From Novosphingobium fuchskuhlense (lineage in GTDB: Bacteria; Pseudomonadota; Alphaproteobacteria; Sphingomonadales; Sphingomonadaceae): a stretch of 64,000 bases of DNA. Location: positions 1,381,934-1,445,933 of the forward strand of contig NZ_KQ954244.1 in assembly GCF_001519075.1 (NCBI RefSeq), given 5' to 3'. The notes beneath the pieces are model-generated. The model was not told the DNA's origin. It ran no database searches and saw only the letters and a list, made by a program, of their open reading frames with translations. A program made the translations under genes and the position numbers. This document shows positions 1-9,430 of this stretch, piece after piece. The stretch's first letter is position 1; each line of letters starts with the position of its first letter.

Positions 1-500
1 CGCACAAGCTGGGCGGGCCGATTGGCGTGGGCGCGCTGCTGGTGCGCGATTGGGCGATGCTGGAGCCTAGCGGCGGGCAGGAGCGCGGCTATCGCCAAGG
101 CACCGAAAACCTCCCCGGCGCGCTTGGCCTTGCCGCCGCGCTCGAGGCGGGAGACATCGAAAGCTGGCAGACAACCGCCGAGCAGCGGTTCGATTTCAGG
201 AACGCGCTGCTGCGCCACGGCGAAGTGCTCACACCCGGCCACCAGTGCTCGCACATCTTTGCCGTTGCTGCGCCGCGCCTGGCGGCCACGGCCATGCTGA
301 TCCGCATGGATTCGCTGGGCTTTGCGATTTCCGCCGGGAGCGCCTGTTCCTCCGGCACGCTGAAGCCGAGCCGCGTGCTGCAGGGCTTCGGGATCGATCC
401 CGATGTGGCGCGCCGCACGATCCGGGTGAGCCTTGGTTGGAGCACAACGCCCGCCGAACTCGATGCCTTTGCTCAGGCTTGGGCCGAGGTGAACGCATGA
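1..500 (+). CDS. Cysteine desulfurase (5'-truncated by window edge)
   Basis: PLP-dependent enzyme that takes sulfur from cysteine as a persulfide for Fe-S cluster assembly. The window opens inside the gene, reading in frame 3 from HKLGGPIGVGAL, the segment that carries the PLP-binding lysine. The catalytic cysteine loop SAGSACSSGTLKPS follows about 110 residues later. Roughly the N-terminal half of a protein of about 370-390 residues lies upstream of the window. The stop overlaps the next start as ATGA, so it is translationally coupled to a second cysteine desulfurase. The family is clear; whether it is IscS- or NifS-like cannot be told from the fragment. Confidence 0.9.
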   Translation, partial: HKLGGPIGVGALLVRDWAMLEPSGGQERGYRQGTENLPGALGLAAALEAGDIESWQTTAEQRFDFRNALLRHGEVLTPGHQCSHIFAVAAPRLAATAMLIRMDSLGFAISAGSACSSGTLKPSRVLQGFGIDPDVARRTIRVSLGWSTTPAELDAFAQAWAEVNA

Positions 501-1570
501 TCTATCTGGACTACCAGGCCACCACGCCGCTCGCCCCCGAAGCGCGCGAGGCGATGCTGCGCTGGCTGGCGGAAGACGGTTTCGCCAATCCCCACAGCCC
601 GCACCGCCCGGGCCGCGCCGCCGCTGCTGCGGTCGAACTGGCGCGCGAACAGGTCGCCGACCTGTTCCCCGCAGGTGGCCGCGTGATCTTCACCTCGGGC
701 GCAACCGAGGCGCTCAACCTCGCGATCCTTGGCTGCGGCGCAAAACGCGTGGCCGTCTCGGCCATCGAACACGCCGCCGTGCTCGATACCGCGCGTTTTG
801 CCGATCCCGCTTGCGCGGTGCTGCCCGTCACCTCCGGCGGGCTGGTCGATACCGCTGCGCCCATCCCGGCAGGCACCGGCCTCGTCGCCGTCATGCAGGT
901 CAACAACGAGATCGGCACCATCCAGCCGGTCGATGCGCTGGCCGATGCGGCCCATGCGGCGGGCGCGCTGTTTCTGTGCGATGCGGTGCAGGGCGCAGGC
1001 AAGCTCGCCCCGCCCGCCCAGGCCGACATGATCGCGATCTCCGCGCACAAGCTCCACGGCCCCAAGGGCATCGGCGCGCTGTGGGTGCGCGATGGCATTG
1101 CCCTTGCGCCGCTGATCCATGGTGGCGGGCAGGAGCAGGGCTTGCGCTCGGGCACGCTCAGCCCCGCGCTCTGTGCCGGGTTCGGCGCGGCGGCAAGGCT
1201 GTGCACAAGTCTGCGCGAAAGCGATGGACAGCATGTGGAGCGCCTGTGGCAGCAGGCCCGCGCGCTGTTTTCGGGCTGGACGCTGAACGGGGACGCGCAG
1301 GCACGCTGGCATGGCAATCTCAACATCCGCCGCGATGGCCTCGATGTGGCCCGACTGATGTCGGATTGCCGCACTCTCGCCTTTTCCGCTGGTTCCGCCT
1401 GCGCCAGTGGCTCTGGCCGCCCCAGCCATGTCTTGCGCGCGCTCGGACTTTCGGACAGGGAAGCAAAAACCGCGATCCGGATCGGCTTCGGACGCTATAC
1501 CGGGGTTGAGGAGCTTGAACGGGCGGCGGCCGCGATCACCGCGGCTGTGGAAGCTCAGGGAGCGTTGTAG
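497..1570 (+). CDS. Cysteine desulfurase, second tandem copy
   Basis: A 357-residue aminotransferase-V family cysteine desulfurase. Visible features are the N-terminal YLDYQATTPL, a PLP loop with SGATEALN near residue 68, the PLP lysine K185 in SAHKLHGPKG, and the active-site cysteine C302 in SAGSACASGSGRPS. It starts at the ATG inside the ATGA overlap with the preceding desulfurase and is followed after 2 bp by a ferredoxin gene. The two neighbours are clearly homologous but diverged, so this is an old duplication rather than a recent one. The role (sulfur donor for Fe-S clusters) is family knowledge; division of labour between the copies is unknown. Confidence 0.93.
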   Translation: MIYLDYQATTPLAPEAREAMLRWLAEDGFANPHSPHRPGRAAAAAVELAREQVADLFPAGGRVIFTSGATEALNLAILGCGAKRVAVSAIEHAAVLDTARFADPACAVLPVTSGGLVDTAAPIPAGTGLVAVMQVNNEIGTIQPVDALADAAHAAGALFLCDAVQGAGKLAPPAQADMIAISAHKLHGPKGIGALWVRDGIALAPLIHGGGQEQGLRSGTLSPALCAGFGAAARLCTSLRESDGQHVERLWQQARALFSGWTLNGDAQARWHGNLNIRRDGLDVARLMSDCRTLAFSAGSACASGSGRPSHVLRALGLSDREAKTAIRIGFGRYTGVEELERAAAAITAAVEAQGAL

Positions 1571-1572
1571 CC

Positions 1573-1905
1573 ATGGTCAAGGTCACCTTCATCACCGCGC
1601 AGGATCAGCAGATCAGCGCCGAAGCGGCGGCTGGCACGCGGCTGCTCGAAGTGGGCCAGAACGCCGGGATGCCGCTCGAAGGCACGTGCGAGGGGCAGAT
1701 GGCCTGCTCGACCTGCCATGTCGTCGTCGCCGCCGAATGGTTCGACAGGCTCCCCCCCGCCAGCGAGGACGAGGAGGACATGCTCGACCTCGCCGCCGGG
1801 GTGACACGCACCAGCCGCCTTGCGTGCCAGATCGTGCTGACCGACGCGCTCGATGGGATCGAAGTGCGCGTGCCGGAAGAAGCGCGGGATATGCAGGGGC
1901 GCTGA
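1573..1905 (+). CDS. 2Fe-2S ferredoxin, adrenodoxin type
   Basis: A 110-residue ferredoxin. The cluster ligands are C39, C45 and C48 (CEGQMACSTC spacing) plus C85 in RLACQI, the adrenodoxin/ISC pattern. The acidic stretch SEDEEDMLD just before the last ligand is the usual partner-binding helix. It begins 2 bp after the second cysteine desulfurase, so it probably feeds electrons to Fe-S assembly, as ISC ferredoxins do. A role with a cytochrome P450 or another oxidase is possible but the context argues against it. Confidence 0.93.
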   Translation: MVKVTFITAQDQQISAEAAAGTRLLEVGQNAGMPLEGTCEGQMACSTCHVVVAAEWFDRLPPASEDEEDMLDLAAGVTRTSRLACQIVLTDALDGIEVRVPEEARDMQGR

Positions 1906-1961
1906 GGCGCGCTACGGGAATACCCCTAGGCCTGGATCAAGGGCCGCTTCGGGGAGCGAAT

Positions 1962-3605
1962 TTGCGCCAGTCCTTGCTGCAGCGGTTGTCACGCGCCGTG
2001 CTCTGCGCGCTGGCTCTGTTCGGGGCGGCCCCGGCTCATGCCCAGCTCCGCGCACTGCAGAACCCTTCGTTCGAGGCGAACGATCCGGCGGGGCCCGGCG
2101 CGCCCAATTTCGAGATCCTGCCGATCGCGTCGGTGCCGGGGTGGAGTTCGACCACTGGCGAGATCGAACTGTGGGACACCGACTTCAATGGTGTGCCGGC
2201 TTTTGCGGGCAACGTGTTTGCGGAAATGAACGCCAACACCAACGGCACGCTGTTTCAGAACATCTGCCTGATCAACGGCGAGCCGTTCGGCTGGACCTTC
2301 GCGCACCGTGCGCGCGTCGGTGGCCCGGCCACGCAGACCGCGCGGTTCCAGGTGGCCAATAGTTCCGGCACGGTGATCCAGACGCTGGCGACGCAGGCCT
2401 CCACCACTGCAAACCAGGTTTGGAACGTCAACACCGGGACGGCGACCTATTCCGGCGCCTCGGGCATGCAGCGCGTGCAATTCACCACCAACGACGCCGG
2501 TTCGTTCGGCAACTTCCTCGATGCGATCCAGCTTACCTTGCGGCCCTTCGTGCAGATATCGGCCGCGAGCAGCACGGGCGCGGAGAGCGTGCCGAACGCC
2601 AACATGGCGACCCTGCTGGTCACCGGGGCCACAACCAGCGCGATCAACGTCATCGTCAACATCACCGGGGGCACCGCCACGCTCGGCACCGATTACACCA
2701 CCCCGGGCAACGCCTCGACCTTCACCGTGACGATCCCTGCGGGCACCTACTACAACAGCCCGGTGGCGCTCGGCATCAATGTGGTCGACGACACGGCCGT
2801 GGAATCGGCTGAGACCATCGCCTTCTCGATCAGCGCCGGCACCGGCTACACCATTGCCAACACCACGACCTGCGGTGCCGCGGTGCAGACGACCGGCACC
2901 TACACGATCACCGACAACGATGGCCGCGTCACCCTGCGCAAGCAGTGGGCCGATGCCACGGTGGGCGACAAGGCCGATGTCACGCTCTCGCGCGGGACCA
3001 CCGCGATCGGCACGCTGTCCGCCACCGCCACGACGGCCGGCGCACTGGTGACGAGCCCGACGCCCACGCCGGTCGTGCTGGGCGAGACGGTCATGCTGGC
3101 CGAAACCTTAGGGAGTGCCAATGTCAGCCGGTATTTCGGTACGGTAGCCTGCACGGGGGCGGCGGATACCAATTTGTCCGATGGCCTCACCATCGGCGCT
3201 GCAGAAACGGCCATCGTGTGCACCTACACGAACACGCGCGTGCCGGCGCTGGTGGTGACGAAGACATCCGCGGTGCTGTCCGACCCCATCAATGCCAGCA
3301 ATCCCAAGGCAATCCCCGGCGCTGCGCTGCGCTACTGCATTCTTGTCACCAATCCCGGCACGCTCGCAGGCACCTATGTCGCCGCGACCGATCTGCTGCC
3401 CGCCGGCATCACCTATACGCCCGGCTCCGCGCGCAGCGGCAATACCTGCGCGACCGCGACCACCGTGGAGGACGACGATGCGACCGGCGCGGACGAGACC
3501 GATCCCTATGGCGTCTCGTTCCTTGCCGGCACGCTGACCGCGACGGCGACGACGCTGACGGCGGGGGCCAGTTTTGCGATCACCTTCGATGCCATGCTGA
3601 AATGA
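1962..3605 (+). CDS. Exported DUF11/Calx-beta-like repeat protein
   Basis: A 547-residue secreted or surface protein. The chosen start is TTG at 1962, preceded by GGGGAG with a 5-base gap, which gives a standard signal peptide ending APAHA|Q near residue 27. After this come an N-terminal jelly-roll-like domain with NPSFE, a Calx-beta-like stretch (GTDYTTP, VDDTAVESAETIAF), and a C-terminal DUF11-like domain (LVVTKTSA, VTNPGT, DLLPAGITY) ending at a short C-terminus with no visible anchor. Low in lysine and rich in Thr/Ala/Gly, as in extracellular repeat proteins. Function unknown; similar domains occur in adhesins and S-layer-associated proteins. Confidence 0.75.
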   Translation: MRQSLLQRLSRAVLCALALFGAAPAHAQLRALQNPSFEANDPAGPGAPNFEILPIASVPGWSSTTGEIELWDTDFNGVPAFAGNVFAEMNANTNGTLFQNICLINGEPFGWTFAHRARVGGPATQTARFQVANSSGTVIQTLATQASTTANQVWNVNTGTATYSGASGMQRVQFTTNDAGSFGNFLDAIQLTLRPFVQISAASSTGAESVPNANMATLLVTGATTSAINVIVNITGGTATLGTDYTTPGNASTFTVTIPAGTYYNSPVALGINVVDDTAVESAETIAFSISAGTGYTIANTTTCGAAVQTTGTYTITDNDGRVTLRKQWADATVGDKADVTLSRGTTAIGTLSATATTAGALVTSPTPTPVVLGETVMLAETLGSANVSRYFGTVACTGAADTNLSDGLTIGAAETAIVCTYTNTRVPALVVTKTSAVLSDPINASNPKAIPGAALRYCILVTNPGTLAGTYVAATDLLPAGITYTPGSARSGNTCATATTVEDDDATGADETDPYGVSFLAGTLTATATTLTAGASFAITFDAMLK

Positions 3606-3679
3606 GCGGGGATCCCGAGGCTAAAACTTCCGGGTAAACCGGGCACACCCCCTGTTCCCCTGCGCCCGCCCGGGTTGCT

Positions 3680-5986
3680 ATGGCAGGTGTCATGACCGCA
3701 CCCACCGCCGAAGCCGAACCCGATCCCTTCGACGCCATCGTCGATGCGCCCTTCGATGCCGCGCTGTCCGAGCGCTACCTTGTCTACGCGCTCTCCACGA
3801 TCACCGCGCGCTCGCTGCCTGATCTGCGCGACGGGCTGAAACCGGTCCACCGCCGCCTGCTCTGGGCGATGCAGCAGCTGAAACTCGATCCCGCCGGCGC
3901 GTTCAAGAAATCCGCCCGCGTGGTGGGCGATGTCATCGGCAAGTATCACCCGCACGGCGATGCCTCGGTCTATGATGCGATGGTGCGCTTGGCCCAGGAT
4001 TTCGCGCTGCGCTATCCCTTGGTCGAGGGGCAGGGCAATTTCGGCAATATCGACGGGGATAATGCCGCAGCCTACCGCTACACCGAAGCGCGGCTGACGC
4101 GCACGGCGATGCGGCTCATGGCGGGGCTCGAGGAAGGCACCGTCACCTTCCACCCCACGTATAACGGCGAGGAGGAAGAGCCCGAAATCTTCCCCGGCCT
4201 GTTCCCCAATCTCCTTGCCAACGGCTCCAGCGGCATCGCGGTGGGCATGGCGACCAATATCCCGAGCCACAACGTGGCCGAGATCGTCGACGCCACGTTG
4301 ATGCTGATCGACAATCCCGCAGCCACCCATGCCGAGCTCATGGAGGTGTTCCACGGCCCCGATTTCCCGACAGGCGGCCTCGTGGTCGATAGCAAGGCCG
4401 CGATCAGCGCCGCCTATGAAAGCGGCAAGGGCGCGATCCGCGTGCGCGGGCGCTTCTCCACCGGAAGGCAGGAGAATGGCAGCTGGGAAGAAACCGGCAT
4501 CGAGAAGCTGGGTGGCGGCCAGTGGCAACTCGTGCTCTCCGAAATCCCCTACCAGGTGCAGAAAGGCAAGCTGATCGAGCAGATCGCCGCGCTGATCGCC
4601 GACAAGAAGCTGCCGATCCTGGAGGACGTGCGCGATGAGAGCGACGCGCAGATCCGTATCGTGCTCGTGCCCAAGAGCCGCAATGTCGATCCCGATCTGC
4701 TCAAGGAATCGCTGTTCCGCCTGACCGATCTCGAAGTGCGCTTCGGGCTCAACCTCAACGTACTCGATGCGCACCGCACCCCCGGCGTGCTGGGGCTGAA
4801 GCTGCTTCTGCAGGAATGGGTGATCGCGCAGATCGACATCCTGCTGCGCCGCTCGCGCCACCGGCTGGAGAAGATCGCCAACCGGCTGGAGCTCTTGGAC
4901 GGCTACATCATCGCTTACCTCAATCTTGATCGGGTGATCGAGATCATCCGCACCGAGGACGAGCCCAAGCCGATCATGATGGCCGAGTTCGGCCTGACCG
5001 ACCGGCAGACCGAGGCGATCCTCAACATGCGGCTGCGCAGTTTGCGCAAGCTGGAGGAAATGGAACTGCGCAAGGAGCGCGACGGGCTGATCGCCGAGCA
5101 GACCGATCTCCAGGCGCTGCTCGATGATCCCAAGCTCCAGAAGAAGCGCCTCAAGAACGACCTCAAGGCCCTGCGCAAGGAATATGCCGAGACGACTGCG
5201 CTGGGCGCGCGCCGCACCACCTTGCTGGAGGCGGCGCCCACGCGCGAATTCAGCATGGACGCGATGATCGAGAAGGAGCCGGTGACGGTGATCCTCTCCG
5301 CTCGCGGCTGGATCCGCGCCGCCAAGGGGCACCTGGCTCTCGATACGGATTTCAAGTTCAAGGAAGGCGACGGCCCGGCCTTCGCGCTCCACTGCCAGAC
5401 GACCGACAAGCTGCTGTTCGCCATCGACAACGGGCGGTTCTATACGCTGGGGGCAGACAAGCTCCCCGGCGCGCGCGGGTTCGGCGAGCCGGTGCGCACG
5501 ATGCTCGATATAGATCCCGAGGCGCAGATCATGGCGCTGGTGGTGCACAAGGCCAAGGGCCAGCTGCTGCTCGCCGCCAATACCGGCCGCGGCTTCGCGG
5601 CCGAGATGGACGAGCTCCTCGCCGAAACCCGCAAGGGCCGCGGCGTCGTCTCGACCAAGCCGGGCGTGAAGCTCACCGTGGTGCGCGAGATCGCGGCCGA
5701 GCATGATCACGTCGCCGTGGTGGGCGAGAACCGCAAGCTGGTGATCTTCCCGCTGAGCGAGGTGCCGGTGCTCGCCAAGGGTCAGGGCGTCACCCTCCAG
5801 CGCTACAAGGATGGCGGACTTGCCGATGCCGTCACGCTCACTTTTGCGGATGGCCTTTCGTGGGCCATGGGCGGAGAAAGCGGGCGCACGCGCACCGAGA
5901 AAGACCTTCTGCCGTGGAAGGTCGCGCGCGGGGCGGCGGGGCGCTTGCCGCCAACGGGCTTTCCAAGGGACAACAGGTTCGGATGA
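3680..5986 (+). CDS. parC: DNA topoisomerase IV subunit A
   Basis: A 768-residue type IIA topoisomerase A subunit that, with ParE, decatenates daughter chromosomes. The breakage-reunion domain holds [18 protein letters not shown] sequence near 45-60, the DNA gate motif [13 protein letters not shown] (88-99) and the catalytic tyrosine Y134 in [11 protein letters not shown]-terminal beta-pinwheel region follows residue 500. Length and the lack of a strong GyrA box favour ParC over GyrA. The start could also be ATG 3692 (MTAPTAEAE). The residue equivalent to E. coli ParC Ser80 is Ala95. The stop overlaps the downstream dehydrogenase start. Confidence 0.92.
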   Translation: MAGVMTAPTAEAEPDPFDAIVDAPFDAALSERYLVYALSTITARSLPDLRDGLKPVHRRLLWAMQQLKLDPAGAFKKSARVVGDVIGKYHPHGDASVYDAMVRLAQDFALRYPLVEGQGNFGNIDGDNAAAYRYTEARLTRTAMRLMAGLEEGTVTFHPTYNGEEEEPEIFPGLFPNLLANGSSGIAVGMATNIPSHNVAEIVDATLMLIDNPAATHAELMEVFHGPDFPTGGLVVDSKAAISAAYESGKGAIRVRGRFSTGRQENGSWEETGIEKLGGGQWQLVLSEIPYQVQKGKLIEQIAALIADKKLPILEDVRDESDAQIRIVLVPKSRNVDPDLLKESLFRLTDLEVRFGLNLNVLDAHRTPGVLGLKLLLQEWVIAQIDILLRRSRHRLEKIANRLELLDGYIIAYLNLDRVIEIIRTEDEPKPIMMAEFGLTDRQTEAILNMRLRSLRKLEEMELRKERDGLIAEQTDLQALLDDPKLQKKRLKNDLKALRKEYAETTALGARRTTLLEAAPTREFSMDAMIEKEPVTVILSARGWIRAAKGHLALDTDFKFKEGDGPAFALHCQTTDKLLFAIDNGRFYTLGADKLPGARGFGEPVRTMLDIDPEAQIMALVVHKAKGQLLLAANTGRGFAAEMDELLAETRKGRGVVSTKPGVKLTVVREIAAEHDHVAVVGENRKLVIFPLSEVPVLAKGQGVTLQRYKDGGLADAVTLTFADGLSWAMGGESGRTRTEKDLLPWKVARGAAGRLPPTGFPRDNRFG

Positions 5987-6750
5987 TGGGTAACAGACTG
6001 GCAGGACGCATCGCGCTGATCACCGGCGCTTCCTCGGGCCTCGGCGCGCATTTCGCCCGGCTCTATGCGGGCGAGGGCGCCGCGGTGGTGATCGGCGCGC
6101 GCCGCGTGGACCGCATTGCGGCGCTGGCGGACGAAATCAAGGCCGCTGGCGGCAAGGCTCTGGCCGTGGCGCTCGACGTGACGGACGAAGCCTCGATCAT
6201 CGCGGCGTACGATGCGGCGGAAGCCTCGATCGGCGTGCCGGACGTGGTCGTCGCCAATGCCGGCATCGTCGTGCCGGGCCGCGCGATCGATGTGCCCGCT
6301 GCGGGCATCCGTTCCGTCGTCGATACCAATTTCACCGGCGTCTACCTGACCGCGCGCGAGGGGGCCCGTCGGATGATCAAGGCAGGCTCGAAACAGAGCG
6401 AGAAGGGCCGCGTGATCCTGCTCGGCTCGATCACCTCGCACATGACCGGGCAGGGCGATGCCGCCTATGCCGCGACCAAGCTCGCCGTGCAGCACCTCGG
6501 CCGCCAGTTCGCGCAGGAATGGGTGCGGCAAGGCATTTGCGTCAACACGATCCAGCCGGGCTACATCCGCACCGAGATAGACGGCGAATGGTTCGATACC
6601 GAAGGCGGCAGGGCGCAGATCGCCTCATGGCCTCGCCGCCGTCTGACCGAGATCACCGCACTCGACGAACCGATGGTGTTCTTTGCTAGCGATGCTTCGC
6701 GGCAGGTAACCGGCTCGCATATCACGGTGGATGACGGGCAGAGCTTGTAG
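5983..6750 (+). CDS. Short-chain dehydrogenase/reductase
   Basis: A 255-residue classical SDR. The cofactor motif TGASSGLG lies at 14-21, NAG at 92-94, and the catalytic Ser (149 or 152), Tyr162 and Lys166 lie in the LGSITS...AAYAATK stretch. The C-terminus GSHITVDDGQSL is the usual SDR end. The arginines just after the second beta strand (GARRVDR) suggest NADP(H). It starts at the ATG overlapping the parC stop, so it is translated from the parC message. Substrate unknown. A perfect 11-bp inverted repeat follows the stop. Confidence 0.9.
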   Translation: MMGNRLAGRIALITGASSGLGAHFARLYAGEGAAVVIGARRVDRIAALADEIKAAGGKALAVALDVTDEASIIAAYDAAEASIGVPDVVVANAGIVVPGRAIDVPAAGIRSVVDTNFTGVYLTAREGARRMIKAGSKQSEKGRVILLGSITSHMTGQGDAAYAATKLAVQHLGRQFAQEWVRQGICVNTIQPGYIRTEIDGEWFDTEGGRAQIASWPRRRLTEITALDEPMVFFASDASRQVTGSHITVDDGQSL

Positions 6751-6767
6751 GCGAAAGTTTGCATCCA

Positions 6768-6799
6768 GCAGGTGCAAGGGCCAAAGCACTTGCACCTGC
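6768..6799. terminator. 11-bp perfect inverted repeat, likely terminator
   Basis: GCAGGTGCAAG (6768-6778) is repeated in inverse at 6789-6799 with a 10-base loop. It lies between the convergent dehydrogenase and small membrane-protein genes, so it could stop transcription from either side. No long T run follows on either strand. Confidence 0.5.
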
Positions 6800-6818
6800 C
6801 TTGGTCGTTGACGAGCGG

Positions 6819-7151
6819 CTAGCTGTTTCTCGGATCAAGGAAACTGTAGCGAGGCTTGTCGCCGTAGCGATCTCGCGCAGCCAGGAAAACACCGCTCGCT
6901 ATCCAGAACCCTGTAAGTGAAATCGCGCCAGCCAGCACGACAAGAGCAATCCTGATTGGCGCTTCCAAATTTAGTTCGTAACTTAGGATTCCTACAAGCG
7001 CGATAGGGGAAAACCAACGCAGGGTGTGCGGACGACCGGTGATCGCAATATAGTTTCGCGATAAAATTTCGCGTGCAAGTCGTCGTCGATATCGACGTAT
7101 CCAGCCCCGGATTATCGCACCGAAATGCAGAGTGCCCAACACCTGCTTCAC
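6819..7151 (-). CDS. Small two-helix membrane protein, unknown
   Basis: A 110-residue protein read from a GTG at 7151 that overlaps the stop of the upstream dsbD-like gene as GTGA, which suggests translational coupling. A basic N-terminal part (GWIRRYRRRLAR) is followed by two hydrophobic segments, about WFSPIALVGILSYEL and IRIALVVLAGAISLTGFW, and a charged tail. The region is visibly lower in GC than its neighbours. No family recognised. It could be a late addition to the thiol-transport operon, or not translated; the coupling and the membrane pattern are the support. Confidence 0.45.
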   Translation of the reverse strand: MKQVLGTLHFGAIIRGWIRRYRRRLAREILSRNYIAITGRPHTLRWFSPIALVGILSYELNLEAPIRIALVVLAGAISLTGFWIASGVFLAARDRYGDKPRYSFLDPRNS

Positions 7152-9235
7152 CCCTTGGCCGGCAGCCCCGCCATGAAATCCGCGCTCAGCACTTGCGGCA
7201 GCTTTTGCGGCGCGGGCGCCTTGGCCGGATACCACAAGTAGAGCGGCACGCCCGCCGCGCCCTGCTGCGAGAGGAAGCTCGTGATCTTGGGATCGCGCCG
7301 CGTCCAATCGCCCACCAGCACCACAACGCCGGCCTTGCGGAAGGCATCGCGCGTGGTCTCGCGCTCGATCGCGACGTTCTCGTTGACCTTGCAGGACAGG
7401 CACCAGTCGGCGGTAAAATAGGCAAAGACGGGCTTGCCCTGCGCGCGTGCCTCGGCAAGCGCGGCCTCGCTGAAGGGCTTGGCATCGAGCAGCCCGGCTT
7501 CGACTTCACCGGGACCAGCCGTCGCCAGACGCGGCGTGGCCGCGAGCGCCAGCGCGGCGAGTAGGATACCGCCAGGCATGGCCCAGCGCGCCGATCCCAG
7601 ACCCTGCCGCTGCGACCGGCCAATGGCGATCAGCAGCACCACGACGAGCACGGCAAGCGCAATCGCGCCCGCGGCATAGACCGGGCCGCCCAGACGCCAC
7701 GCCAGCCAGCACAGCGCCAGCACGGTCAGCCCCATCGGCACCGCCATCGCGCGGCGGAACCGCTCCATCCATGCGCCGGGGCGCGGCAGCAACCGCCGCA
7801 GTGCGGGCACGAAGCCCAGCAGCAGGAACGGCAAGGCAAGGCCGAATCCCAGCGCCGCGAACACGGCCATAGCCGCCCATGCGGGCAGCACCAGCGCCGC
7901 ACCGACAGCCGCAGCCATGAACGGGCCGGTGCAGGGCGTTGCGACAAAGGCGGCCAGCAGCCCGGTCCCGAACGCGCCGACCCAGCCGCTCTTGGCGGTG
8001 CCCGAACCGCTTTCGATCGAAAGCCCGGGCAGCTCATAAAGCCCGGCAAAGTTGGCGGTGATGGCCACCGCCAGCAGCAGCAGCAGCGCCACCACGCCCG
8101 GGTCCTGCAACTGGAACGCCCAGCCGACTTGCGTGCCCGCCGCGCGCAGCGCCAGCATGGCCGCGCCCAGCCCCATACAGGCGAGCATGACGCCGGCGGT
8201 ATAGGCAACGCCTTCCGCCTTGGCGTGATCGCTGCCGGAGCGGGCCAGCGCCATGGCCTTGAGGCTGAGGATGGGGAACACGCAAGGCATCACGTTCAGG
8301 ATCAGGCCGCCCGCCAGCGCGCCGAGGATTGCGAGGACGAGTGTGGTGGCCGAGAACGGCGCCGGGGCAGCGCCCTTGCCCAGCGGGGTGCCGCCGGCGG
8401 GCACCGGGCCGGGCCGGGCGGTAAAGGTTATGCCGCCCAGCGCCTCGCCTTTACCGCCGGTGCCGAGCGAAAGCACGCCGCTGATCGCCAGCGGCGCTTC
8501 GGGCGCGGGGAAGGCGGCCCGGGCAAGTTCGATCACCAGCGTATCGCCCACGCGGCTGAACGCCTGCGGCTTGGCGTAGTCCGCGATGCCCTCGCCCGCG
8601 ATGAAGAAGTGGGGCTCGCCGATCGCGGCGCTGGCCGGGAAAGGCATGGCGATGCGCCACCCGGTGGGGGACGCGGTGAACGTGCCCTGCCGGTCGAGCG
8701 GGGCGGGCAGCGCGGCGCGCCAGCTGTCAAAGCGCGCGTCGGCGGCACCGCTTCCCACCGTCACGGTGCCTTGCAGGGTGGCGCTTTCGGGCACGCAGAT
8801 CGCTTCGGTGCAGGCCAGCCAGTTGGCCTTGGCCGAAATCGGCAGCGCGCTGCCCGGCTTGGCGTCCTTCGGCACGGTCAGGGGCACGAGCACGGCGTAG
8901 TCATGCTCGTAGACGTGGTTCATCAGGCCCTGCACCAGCAGCGTTTGCGGCACCGGAAACGCAAGCGGCCCGGCACTGACGCCGGAAGGCAAGGTCCACT
9001 CGAGCGAGATCGGCAGGCCCGCGTCGCCCGGATTGGTCCAATATCCATGCCAGCCCTTGTCGGGCTGCATCAGCACGGCCAGCGTGACCGTCTCGCCAGG
9101 CCGCGCGGGCCGTTCAGCCAGCAGCGTGGCGCGGATATGGGCCGGGCCTTGCGCCAGTTGGGCCGCCGCGGGGAGCCCCGCAAGTGCCAGCCAGCAGGCG
9201 GCGAGGAACGCGAAAAGGTGACGCAGGAATGCCAT
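7148..9235 (-). CDS. DsbD/ScsB-type thiol:disulfide transporter
   Basis: A 695-residue inner-membrane protein that carries electrons from cytoplasmic thioredoxin to the periplasm. Order: signal peptide (about 1-26), an N-terminal periplasmic DsbD-alpha-like domain of about 260 residues with the pair CTEAIC, a CcdA-like membrane domain with the cysteine motifs MPCVFPILSLK and ATPCTGPF, and a C-terminal thioredoxin domain with WCLSCK near residue 610. The layout matches the long ScsB/DsbD class rather than bare CcdA. Likely clients are periplasmic thiol proteins or cytochrome c maturation. The gene faces the phosphatase gene across about 195 bp. Confidence 0.92.
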   Translation of the reverse strand: MAFLRHLFAFLAACWLALAGLPAAAQLAQGPAHIRATLLAERPARPGETVTLAVLMQPDKGWHGYWTNPGDAGLPISLEWTLPSGVSAGPLAFPVPQTLLVQGLMNHVYEHDYAVLVPLTVPKDAKPGSALPISAKANWLACTEAICVPESATLQGTVTVGSGAADARFDSWRAALPAPLDRQGTFTASPTGWRIAMPFPASAAIGEPHFFIAGEGIADYAKPQAFSRVGDTLVIELARAAFPAPEAPLAISGVLSLGTGGKGEALGGITFTARPGPVPAGGTPLGKGAAPAPFSATTLVLAILGALAGGLILNVMPCVFPILSLKAMALARSGSDHAKAEGVAYTAGVMLACMGLGAAMLALRAAGTQVGWAFQLQDPGVVALLLLLAVAITANFAGLYELPGLSIESGSGTAKSGWVGAFGTGLLAAFVATPCTGPFMAAAVGAALVLPAWAAMAVFAALGFGLALPFLLLGFVPALRRLLPRPGAWMERFRRAMAVPMGLTVLALCWLAWRLGGPVYAAGAIALAVLVVVLLIAIGRSQRQGLGSARWAMPGGILLAALALAATPRLATAGPGEVEAGLLDAKPFSEAALAEARAQGKPVFAYFTADWCLSCKVNENVAIERETTRDAFRKAGVVVLVGDWTRRDPKITSFLSQQGAAGVPLYLWYPAKAPAPQKLPQVLSADFMAGLPAKG

Positions 9236-9430
9236 GGGATTTGTCTAACCCAGTCCCATCGCTTTGGCCACCTGCCCGCCCACCTGTGCAGACCCCTGTC
9301 ATGCCTCTTCCGGGCAGATGCCGATGCGAGGCCCCTTGCGCGCGCCCGCCGCCGGGGCCATCACGCAGCGGGTCGGAGCGCGAGGGCAGACGAGTCCGCT
9401 TCGGCCAAGGTCCGAGAAAGGTTACCCTAT

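Noticed and set aside
3506..5710. Open frame of over 700 codons antisense to parC
   Set aside because: It is a high-GC shadow of parC: low-complexity His/Arg/Gly/Glu composition, no family features, and parC motifs on the other strand are complete.
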